The translations under genes were made by a program, and so were the position numbers. This document shows positions 6,788-12,759 of a stretch of DNA of 12,759 bases, one piece after another. The DNA comes from Anaerolineales bacterium UBA6663 (GTDB lineage: Bacteria > Chloroflexota > Anaerolineae > Anaerolineales > UBA6663): NCBI GenBank assembly GCA_002455335.1, contig DKKP01000010.1, positions 1 through 12,759 of the forward strand. The letters are read 5' to 3'. Each line of letters begins with the position of its first letter. Position 1 is the stretch's first letter. Below the pieces are notes generated by a model. It saw only the letters and a list, made by a program, of their open reading frames with translations. It was not told the origin of the DNA and searched no databases.

Positions 6788-7585
6788 ATGAACCTCACAA
6801 GCGACAACCTGCAACGTCTCCTGGCATTTCCGTTTCGTGGTCCCGACTGGCCGACGCGTCTGGGCATAGGCGCGCTGTTGATCGTGGCGGGCTGGGTGAT
6901 CCCGATCATCCCGTGGCTGATCGTCACCGGTTACGCGGCCCAGATCGCGCGGCGCGTGGCGATGGAGGGCGCCGAACCGGAACTCCCGGCCTGGACCGAC
7001 TGGTCGGCCTACCTGATCGACGGGTTCAAAGTATTCGCGGCGCGATTTGTCATGGCGCTGCCCTTTGTGCTCGTATTCATGCTCGCTTACGGCCTTATCT
7101 TCGGTGGCACACTCGCGGGCGTTCTTGTGGGTGAGGCCGGCGGGAGCGACACGCGCGAGCTGGGTGCGTTGGTCGCCGTCCTCAGTTCGCTGGCCGGCAC
7201 TGGGTTGTTTCTGCTTGCGATACCACTGATCCTGGCGATCTCGCTCGTTCTTCCTGTGCCGAGCATGCACGTGATCGTCACGGGCCAGATCGGCGCCATC
7301 TTTCGTTTCGGCGAGTGGTGGCCCATCCTGCGAGCCGATATCGGGGCGTGGGCGATCGGGTATCTGTTGTTGATCGCGGTCGGCTTGATCATCAACCTGG
7401 TGACGAGTTTCGCGATGGCCACGATCATCCTGTGCTTTGTGCTGCCGTTCGTGATGATTGCTTACATGGTGTACAGCATCTTGGTCACCGAGGTGGTCTT
7501 TGCGCAGGCTTATCGGAGCGCCAGCCAGAAACTCGCCACGGGGCAGGGATATCGCGACGCCGGCGTGCCCGACGTTCGCAACTAG
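6788..7585 (+). CDS. DUF4013 family integral membrane protein
   Basis: A 265-aa polytopic membrane protein of unknown function. The opening (NLQRLLAFPFRGPDWPTRLGIG), the GYAAQIARRV segment and the acidic ELPAWTDW loop match the typical start of DUF4013 (PF13197) proteins, common in archaea and Chloroflexota. At least four strongly hydrophobic stretches follow: about 80-105, 130-165, 185-205 and 210-235. ATG 6788 is chosen over the in-frame codon at 6761 because 6761 lies inside the promoter spacer and the extra residues do not look like the family. The aminotransferase gene follows after 9 bp, its ribosome site overlapping this stop codon, so the two are probably co-expressed; a functional link is not evident. 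Confidence 0.85.
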   Translation: MNLTSDNLQRLLAFPFRGPDWPTRLGIGALLIVAGWVIPIIPWLIVTGYAAQIARRVAMEGAEPELPAWTDWSAYLIDGFKVFAARFVMALPFVLVFMLAYGLIFGGTLAGVLVGEAGGSDTRELGALVAVLSSLAGTGLFLLAIPLILAISLVLPVPSMHVIVTGQIGAIFRFGEWWPILRADIGAWAIGYLLLIAVGLIINLVTSFAMATIILCFVLPFVMIAYMVYSILVTEVVFAQAYRSASQKLATGQGYRDAGVPDVRN

Positions 7586-7594
7586 AGGGACACC

Positions 7595-8947
7595 ATGAGC
7601 TTTGAGTTACCGACACTGACGGCGGACGAGATGGTCGCGCTGACGCGCGAGCACAGTTTCTTCTCGTGGTCGGCGCAGGGCGCCGTCGCGCCGATCCCGA
7701 TGGCGCGCGGCAAGGGCGTGTACTTCTGGGATGCCAACGACAAACGCTACTTCGACCTCAATTCGCAATTGATGTGCGTCAATATCGGCCATGGCGACCA
7801 GCGCGTGATCGATGCGATCAAGGCCCAGGCCGATGAACTGGTGTACGCCGGGCCGAGCATGGCTACACGGGTGCGCGCCGAACTGGGGCGTGAGCTGGCC
7901 TCGGTGACACCCGAGGGGCTCGACAAGTTTTTCTTCGTGCTGGGCGGGGCCGAGGCCAATGAAAACGCGATCAAGATGGCCCGCGCGGTCACCGGGCGAC
8001 AGAAGATCTTGACGCGCTATCGGGCCTATCACGGCGCGACGTCGGGCGCGATCACGCTCACCGGCGACCATCGCCGCTGGGCCAACGAGCCGGGGATCCC
8101 GGGCGTGGTGCGGATGTTCGACCCGTACAAGTACCGGAGCCCGCTGTATCGTGAAGGCGACAGCGACGCGGTGTTCACCCAGCGCAGCCTCGAGCAGGTC
8201 GAGGAGATCCTGATGTACGAGGGCGCGCACACGGTCGCGGCCATGTTCATCGAAACGGTCACTGGGACCAACGGCATCATCGTCCCACCGGACGGCTATC
8301 TCCAGGGGCTGCGCGAGATCTGCGATAAGCATGGCATTCTGCTGATCTGCGACGAAGTCATGGCCGGGCTTGGTCGGACGGGCGCCTGGTTCGCGGTCGA
8401 TCACTGGGGCGTGAAGCCCGATATCATCACGATGGCCAAGGGCCTGACCTCGGCCTACATGCCGCTCGGCGCCGTGGCGATCAATGGGCGGGTGGCCGAG
8501 TATTTCGAGAAGAACGTGTTCTATGGCGGTCTGACCTACAGCGCGCATCCGATGTGTCTGGCCGCCGCCGTGGCCAACCTGCGCGTCCTCAAGGAGGACG
8601 ACCTGGTCGGCAACAGCGCGCGGATGGGCAAGGTGATGGGCGAGTTGATGGGCGAACTCATGGCCGAGCACCCCTCGGTCGGCGATGTGCGCAACATCGG
8701 GCTCTTTGGCGCGATCGAGCTGGTCAAGAGCCGCAAGACGCGCGAGCCGATGGGCCCGTACGTCGGGACAAGCCCCGAGATGGCGAAGGTCGGTTCTTAC
8801 CTCAAGGAACACGGTGTGTACGCCTTTACGTGGCGCAATCTGCTGCACACCAACCCGCCGCTTTGCGTGACCGAGGCCGAGCTGCGTGAGGTCTTTGGCG
8901 TGATCAACGAGGCGCTCGCGATTGCGGATGGCGCAGTCACCGACTGA
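7595..8947 (+). CDS. Class III PLP-dependent aminotransferase (omega-amino-acid/taurine type)
   Basis: Cytoplasmic fold-type I transaminase (450 aa) that moves an amino group, usually from an omega-amino compound to a keto acid. Motifs in order are GGAEANENAIKMAR (117-130; phosphate and cofactor contacts), YHGAT, CDEVMAGLGRTG with D253 contacting the pyridine nitrogen, and MAKGLTSAYMPLG with K282 as Schiff-base lysine. The opening (EHSFFSWSAQG) and overall form most resemble taurine-pyruvate or beta-alanine-pyruvate type enzymes, but substrate cannot be fixed from sequence. Strong ribosome site AGAGGG overlaps the preceding stop codon. The gene ends 18 bp before a strong terminator. Confidence 0.93.
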   Translation: MSFELPTLTADEMVALTREHSFFSWSAQGAVAPIPMARGKGVYFWDANDKRYFDLNSQLMCVNIGHGDQRVIDAIKAQADELVYAGPSMATRVRAELGRELASVTPEGLDKFFFVLGGAEANENAIKMARAVTGRQKILTRYRAYHGATSGAITLTGDHRRWANEPGIPGVVRMFDPYKYRSPLYREGDSDAVFTQRSLEQVEEILMYEGAHTVAAMFIETVTGTNGIIVPPDGYLQGLREICDKHGILLICDEVMAGLGRTGAWFAVDHWGVKPDIITMAKGLTSAYMPLGAVAINGRVAEYFEKNVFYGGLTYSAHPMCLAAAVANLRVLKEDDLVGNSARMGKVMGELMGELMAEHPSVGDVRNIGLFGAIELVKSRKTREPMGPYVGTSPEMAKVGSYLKEHGVYAFTWRNLLHTNPPLCVTEAELREVFGVINEALAIADGAVTD

Positions 8948-8965
8948 AGGCTCAATCTCCGGATT

Positions 8966-9006
8966 AACGAACGAGGGCCGGGCGATCAGCCCGGCCCTCG
9001 TTCGTT
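8966..9006. terminator. Rho-independent terminator between convergent genes
   Basis: A perfect 18-bp stem, AACGAACGAGGGCCGGGC (8966-8983), pairs with 8989-9006 around the 5-nt loop GATCA; TTTTCG overlaps its 3' end on the + strand. It lies between the converging aminotransferase (+) and glycosyltransferase (-) genes and could serve both, although the minus-strand T-run is poor. Confidence 0.88.
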
Positions 9007-9022
9007 TTCGACGGTCTGTCGG

Positions 9023-9724
9023 CTAGTCGAAGAAGCGATAGCGCAACAGGGCCCAGACGGCTTCGAAGGCGTCCCACAGGCCGATCTTCTTACCCTCTGC
9101 GTATTCACGCGGGACGAACGTGATCGGCACTTCGAAGATCCTGACCTTGCGGCGCAGGACCTTGGCCGTGATCTCAGGTTCGAAGTCGAAGCGGTTGGCG
9201 CGCAGCGTGATCCCCTGGATGGCCTCACGCTTGAAGACCTTGTACCCGGTTTCCATGTCCGACAGGATCGTGTCGTACAGGATATTGGTCATCAGGGTCA
9301 GGAGCTTGTTGGCGATCATGTGCCAGAACATCATCGCCCGTCGTGGCGCGCCAAGGAACCGTGAGCCGTAGACGACGTCGGCGTAGCCTTCAAGGATCGG
9401 TTTGAGAAGCGCCGGGTAATCGCGCGGATCGTACTCGAGATCGGCATCCTGGATCAGCAGGATGTCGCCGGTCGCGGCCTGCAGACCGGTGCGGAGCGCC
9501 TTGCCTTTGCCGCCGTTCTTGTCGTGCAACAGGACCCGGGCGTTGTGGGTTGCCGCGACCTCGGGTAGAACGTCGCGCGTTCCGTCGATCGAGCCGTCGT
9601 CGACGATCAGGATCTCGAAGTCGGTGGAGAATTCGGGAAGGATATCGAGCAGCTCGTCGACCTGGGACGCCAACGTCTGCTCGGCATCACGAACGGGGAG
9701 GATGATGCTCAGCGAGTTGTTCAA
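9023..9724 (-). CDS. GT2 glycosyltransferase, dolichol-phosphate-mannose-synthase type
   Basis: A 233-aa cytoplasmic or membrane-associated glycosyltransferase that moves a sugar from a nucleotide donor, probably to a polyprenyl phosphate. It shows the GT-A nucleotide-binding VDDGS (41-45), the metal-binding D93-A94-D95 in [13 protein letters not shown], the DMETGYKVF acceptor-region motif and FEPEIT. No C-terminal membrane helices. The TTG at 9724 is chosen because GGAAGGGA lies 7 nt upstream of it; the frame stays open for another 400 bp but that translation is not protein-like. Residues 1 to about 48 ([32 protein letters not shown]) look like a planctomycete GT2 subfamily, while the rest looks like the DPM1-like enzymes of Chloroflexota. 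The gene may therefore be a hybrid. Confidence 0.85.
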   Translation of the reverse strand: MNNSLSIILPVRDAEQTLASQVDELLDILPEFSTDFEILIVDDGSIDGTRDVLPEVAATHNARVLLHDKNGGKGKALRTGLQAATGDILLIQDADLEYDPRDYPALLKPILEGYADVVYGSRFLGAPRRAMMFWHMIANKLLTLMTNILYDTILSDMETGYKVFKREAIQGITLRANRFDFEPEITAKVLRRKVRIFEVPITFVPREYAEGKKIGLWDAFEAVWALLRYRFFD

Positions 9725-10203
9725 GGTGGATCCCTTCCGGCTTGAGGTACTCGGTCGGTCTTCCTCGCGATCGACCTGCCCCGACTTCGGAATCGGCAAG
9801 GTCGACCGGACCGGTCTCCCGTGCGACGCGACGTTCCGCGGCGCACGGCCGAGTCCTTCGGCTCGATGGTCCATCGACGCCGACCGGGGAGCGACTCGAT
9901 CGGGGCGAGCGAAGGGGGACTTGCCCCGACTGTTCGCGACGGCGGTCCTGTATCGGTTAGGGGTGTCGGCGAACTCTTGCGGAGGGCGCAGAAAAGGGGG
10001 GAGCGACTCGCGTTGCTCCCCTCGACGGCCGGCGAGCGGTTCCGATACCCAAGCTCGCCCCGACGGCTTAGACTGCGGAATCCTTCGGCGCAGAGGACGA
10101 TGCCTCGGGCAAGTCCGCCGTGCCTCGGGCAAGTCCGCCGTTCGGGCGACCGCGCTTCGCGACGAGCAACGCCGCTTCTTCGAGACGGTTCCGCATGGGT
10201 TCG
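9725..10203. other. 479-bp gene-free divergent region with hairpins and repeats
   Basis: No convincing gene in any frame. It contains the inverted repeat TCGATGG-T-CCATCGA (9863-9877), GGGG/CCCC around ACTTG (9915-9927), a 10-bp stem with TCGC loop (9998-10021), and a 7-bp stem GGCGAGC/GCTCGCC (10031-10037 with 10053-10059). GGGGAGCGACTCG occurs twice (9886-9898 and 9998-10010). The 9998-10021 hairpin is followed on the minus strand by CCTTTTC, so it could end a minus-strand transcript. No confident promoter was found for either flanking gene. Confidence 0.6.
10101..10140. repeat. Perfect 20-bp tandem duplication
   Basis: TGCCTCGGGCAAGTCCGCCG occurs twice back to back (10101-10120 and 10121-10140), ending about 60 bp before the trkH start. 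It may be a doubled regulatory site, replication slippage or an assembly effect. Confidence 0.85.
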
Positions 10204-12075
10204 ATGAATCTTCGGCTCGTCGCCCGGATGTTGAGTCTGATCGCGTTGCTGATCGGCGTCGCGATGGGCTTCAGCCTCCCCTGGGCGATCCCGGTCCTCG
10301 GGCACCACACGTTCTCGTTCGAGGGGACGGAGGTCGAGACGCGCGGAGCGATCGGACTGACCGTCTCGATGCTCGTCTCGTTCGCGGTCGCCGGGGTGCT
10401 CAAGGTCTACGGCGGCAAGGCTCCCGCTCGCCTGTTTCGCCGCGAGGCGATGGCGGTGGTCGGCCTGAGTTGGGTGATGGCGACCGTGCTCGGCGCCCTG
10501 CCGTACGTCCTGAGCGGAACCGCTCGCGGCCCCGCGGTCCGGATGTTCGGCCCCGACGTCGCGATCATGGGCGTCAATCGCGGCTGGCGTTTCTGGATCG
10601 AGTGGCAGCCGTTGGCGCCGCTGAAGGATCCGGAGCATTACCGGTTGGTCGAGGCGATCGTGCAGGCCGGCGGAATCGGACTGACGCGCGAACAGCTGGA
10701 ATCGGCGACCGGCATCGAAGAGATCGACCAGGCGTTCCGCGACGTGCGAGCGACGTCGGAGCGGTGGCAATGGGTGCTGATCGGACCGGACGAAGAAGGG
10801 ACCGGTGATCGCCGCGAAAAGAACTTCCGGGTCCGATGGGTCCGGATGAGCCTGATCGATGCGTTGTTCGAATCGCAATCGGGCTTCAGTACGACCGGCG
10901 CTTCGGTCATCTCGGATCTCGAAGACAGCTACTTCGTGCCGCACTGCATCCTGTTCTGGCGGAGCAGTACGCACTTTCTGGGCGGCCTGGGGATCATCGT
11001 CCTGTTCGTCGCCGTGCTCGGTCAGGGTTCGGCCGGCAAGACGCTGATGCGGACCGAGATGCCGGGACCGACCAAGGAGGGTTCGACCGAACGGATGCAG
11101 CACACCGCCTGGCGTTTCGTCTGGGTCTACTGCGGACTCAATGCGCTCATGACGCTCGTGCTGATGGGCTGCGGCATGAACCTGTTCGATGCGCTCTGCC
11201 ATGCCTTCGGCACGCTCGCGACCGGCGGCTTCAGCACCTACAACACCAGTCTCGCCGCCTTCGGTCAGCATCTGGGCCCGGGGGCCGGGATGGTGATCGA
11301 ATACGTCGTCATCATCTTCATGATGATCGGCGGCACGAACTTCACGCTGCTGTACCTGACGGCGATCGGCCAGCCGTTTCGGCTGTCGGGAGACACCGAA
11401 TGGCGGACCTACCTGGTCTTCATCGGTCTCTTCACGCTCGCGATCATCGGCTTCGGACTGGTCGCGAACGACTTCGCCAATCTGCGCGACGCGGTTCGGC
11501 ATTCGCTGTTCGCCGTCGTCTCGGTCATGACCACGACCGGCTTCGTGACCGAGGACTTCGATCGCTGGAACAACTTCGCTCGCGGTGCCCTGCTGCTGCT
11601 GATGTTCGTCGGCGGCTGTGCGGGAAGTACCGGAGGCGGGATGAAGGTGATCCGCCACGTCCTGTTCCTGAAGATCCTGCGACTGGAAGTCGAGCGGAGC
11701 TTTCATCCGTCGGTCGTCCGCCTGTTGCGATTGGGAGGCAAGGCGGTGGAGGATCAGGACCTGCGGCGCCAGGTCCTCGTCTACTTCGGCCTGACCTTCT
11801 TCCTGTTCGCCTTCAGCTGGCTGGCGATCGTCACGCTCGAAACGGAATCGACGTGGGGAGGGACGGCGGACCATAAGCTGGTCGACAGCGCCAGCGCCGT
11901 CGCGACGACGCTGAACAACGTCGGTCCCGGTCTCGGCACCTGCGGCCCGACTCAGAATTTCGGCCATTTCGGGCCGATCAGCAAACTCCTCTTCGTCTGG
12001 CTGATGATGCTGGGTCGTCTGGAACTGTTCCCGATCCTGGTGCTGATGATTCCGGCCTTCTGGCGACAGCGCTAG
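10204..12075 (+). CDS. trkH: TrkH-type potassium uptake protein with large extracytoplasmic insertion
   Basis: Membrane K+ translocating subunit of a Trk/Ktr system (623 aa; Escherichia coli TrkH is 483). All four pore filters are present: STTGAS (229-234), TGGFST (340-345), TTTGFVT (443-449) and NNVGPG (571-576). The gate loop [13 protein letters not shown] and the C-terminal [11 protein letters not shown] are also intact. About 109 residues (106-214) separate the helix ending at LPYVLSG from the first pore helix [13 protein letters not shown], where ordinary TrkH has about ten; by TrkH topology this lies outside the membrane. ATG 10204 gives a normal N terminus ([10 protein letters not shown]); ATG 10195 is equally possible, and neither has a clear ribosome site. 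No trkA regulator gene is in the window. Gly codon GGA is clearly more frequent than in the left-hand genes. Confidence 0.93.
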   Translation: MNLRLVARMLSLIALLIGVAMGFSLPWAIPVLGHHTFSFEGTEVETRGAIGLTVSMLVSFAVAGVLKVYGGKAPARLFRREAMAVVGLSWVMATVLGALPYVLSGTARGPAVRMFGPDVAIMGVNRGWRFWIEWQPLAPLKDPEHYRLVEAIVQAGGIGLTREQLESATGIEEIDQAFRDVRATSERWQWVLIGPDEEGTGDRREKNFRVRWVRMSLIDALFESQSGFSTTGASVISDLEDSYFVPHCILFWRSSTHFLGGLGIIVLFVAVLGQGSAGKTLMRTEMPGPTKEGSTERMQHTAWRFVWVYCGLNALMTLVLMGCGMNLFDALCHAFGTLATGGFSTYNTSLAAFGQHLGPGAGMVIEYVVIIFMMIGGTNFTLLYLTAIGQPFRLSGDTEWRTYLVFIGLFTLAIIGFGLVANDFANLRDAVRHSLFAVVSVMTTTGFVTEDFDRWNNFARGALLLLMFVGGCAGSTGGGMKVIRHVLFLKILRLEVERSFHPSVVRLLRLGGKAVEDQDLRRQVLVYFGLTFFLFAFSWLAIVTLETESTWGGTADHKLVDSASAVATTLNNVGPGLGTCGPTQNFGHFGPISKLLFVWLMMLGRLELFPILVLMIPAFWRQR

Positions 12076-12131
12076 AACGTCGGCGCGGGTGCCTTGCGCA
12101 CGCCGTCGACTACTTCGCCGCGATTCGCCGC

Positions 12132-12146
12132 GCCTCGCCTCGCCTC
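12132..12146. repeat. Short tandem repeat GCCTC x3
   Basis: Three perfect copies of GCCTC ending 16 bp before the ATG of the zinc-ribbon gene, just upstream of its GAGGA ribosome site. The copy number could vary by slippage; no function is evident. Confidence 0.6.
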
Positions 12147-12162
12147 GAACCGAGGACTCCCC

Positions 12163-12759
12163 ATGCCTCTGAGCGTCCGCTGCAATTCGCCGGCCAGTTA
12201 CGACGCCGCGACCGATTCGTACCTGCCGTGCGGTACCGAGTTCCAGGTGCCCGATGACCAGGCGGGACGCACGGTCGAATGCCCGAGCTGCGGCGAAGCG
12301 GTTCGCGTGCCGGTCAAGTCGACGGCAGGGGAGCCGCGCGGCATCGCGACCGATCGGGCGCGAACGGCGCCGACCGAATCCCGACCTGCGGCATCGCAAC
12401 ACGCTCCAGCGGCGCGAACCGAGACGCCTCGCTCCGCCCCGGCACGTACCGAGTCGCGGTCGGTGCCGGCGACGAACTCCGGCCGCGCCGGAATCGTCTC
12501 GCCCCTTCCCTCGCCCACAGCGTCGCCCGTCGACCCGATCGCCGTTCCGCTGCCGCTCACCGACGACGACCGAGCCCTGCTGGACGACGCCGTCTCGTCC
12601 GCCGCCGCGCGACGTCTGGCGCCGACGGCCGGAGTCCCGTGCCGCGGCTGCGGGATGCTCTTTCCGCCGCTCGTTCCGAACTGTCCGAGCTGCGGTCAGC
12701 CGCGAAAGGCGAACTGGAACGACGTCCCGCTCGCGCAGTTTCCGATCGAACCGGCGGGG
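12163..12759 (+). CDS. Zinc-ribbon protein (3' partial), planctomycete-like
   Basis: The frame is open from ATG 12163 to the window end (199 codons, no stop). GAGGA at 12152-12156 is a good ribosome site. An N-terminal zinc-ribbon-like element (C7, C23, C40-P-S-C43) has the FQVPDDQAGRTVECPSCG pattern frequent in Planctomycetota, with about 13 extra residues between C7 and C23 where a tight knuckle is usual. A disordered Ala/Pro/Thr/Ser/Arg-rich linker (about 50-155) leads to a second ribbon C160-x2-C163-x10-C174-x2-C177. Both are probably structural zinc sites. In planctomycetes such ribbons often precede a membrane helix or enzymatic domain; here the C-terminus is missing, so no function can be given. 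Confidence 0.82.
   Translation, partial: MPLSVRCNSPASYDAATDSYLPCGTEFQVPDDQAGRTVECPSCGEAVRVPVKSTAGEPRGIATDRARTAPTESRPAASQHAPAARTETPRSAPARTESRSVPATNSGRAGIVSPLPSPTASPVDPIAVPLPLTDDDRALLDDAVSSAAARRLAPTAGVPCRGCGMLFPPLVPNCPSCGQPRKANWNDVPLAQFPIEPAG

Noticed and set aside
9725-10132. N-terminal extension of the glycosyltransferase to 369 aa
   Set aside because: The extra 136 residues are Arg/Pro/Ser-rich and not protein-like; TTG 9724 has a good ribosome site and gives the normal family start.
10101-10140. CRISPR-like array
   Set aside because: Only two units with no spacer between them and no cas genes; a simple tandem duplication.
9462-10808. 448-codon plus-strand open frame
   Set aside because: Antisense to the glycosyltransferase and then out of frame with trkH; no coherent protein features.
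9721-12402. 893-codon open frame on the minus strand
   Set aside because: Antisense to trkH, low-complexity Arg/Gln/His-rich translation, no recognisable family.

Overview
The window is GC-rich bacterial DNA in two parts that differ in gene content and codon use. From memory of protein families, without any search, positions 1 to about 9,600 resemble Chloroflexota (Anaerolineae-like). The stretch from about 9,600 to the end resembles Planctomycetota: a TrkH with a large pore-side insertion and a zinc-ribbon protein with an FxVPxxxAGRxVxCPxCG signature. The change appears to fall inside a glycosyltransferase gene, so the window may be an assembly chimera or a real recombination junction. A noncoding 10-mer shared by both parts argues mildly against a chimera.

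Left part. (a) A BMP-family ABC importer (positions 1-4839): 5'-truncated substrate-binding protein, double-domain ATPase and two membrane permeases, all + strand. This is the purine nucleoside / basic membrane lipoprotein type of uptake system. A 14-bp hairpin separates the binding-protein gene from the ATPase gene. (b) A second unit (4898-6721) with its own extended -10 promoter: an M55 (DppA-like) zinc D-aminopeptidase, a conserved hypothetical protein and a small exported cysteine-containing protein. (c) A third unit (6741-8947) with a clear sigma70-type promoter: a DUF4013 membrane protein followed by a class III PLP aminotransferase, ending in an 18-bp hairpin terminator. (d) A convergent minus-strand GT2 glycosyltransferase of the dolichol-phosphate-mannose-synthase type (9023-9724).

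Right part. A 479-bp gene-free region (9725-10203) holds several hairpins, a 13-bp direct repeat and a perfect 20-bp tandem duplication. It is followed by trkH (K+ uptake channel subunit, about 100 extra residues before the first pore helix) and a zinc-ribbon protein that runs off the window.

How the genes may work together: the left part looks like a nutrient-salvage cluster, with ABC uptake of a nucleoside-like or related solute, hydrolysis of D-amino-acid peptides and transamination. The substrate link between units is inference only. No tRNA, rRNA, CRISPR array, transposase or phage gene was found. No clearly new multi-gene system is visible; the most useful leads are the hybrid-looking glycosyltransferase, the TrkH insertion, the conserved hypothetical protein and the promoter-proximal repeats.
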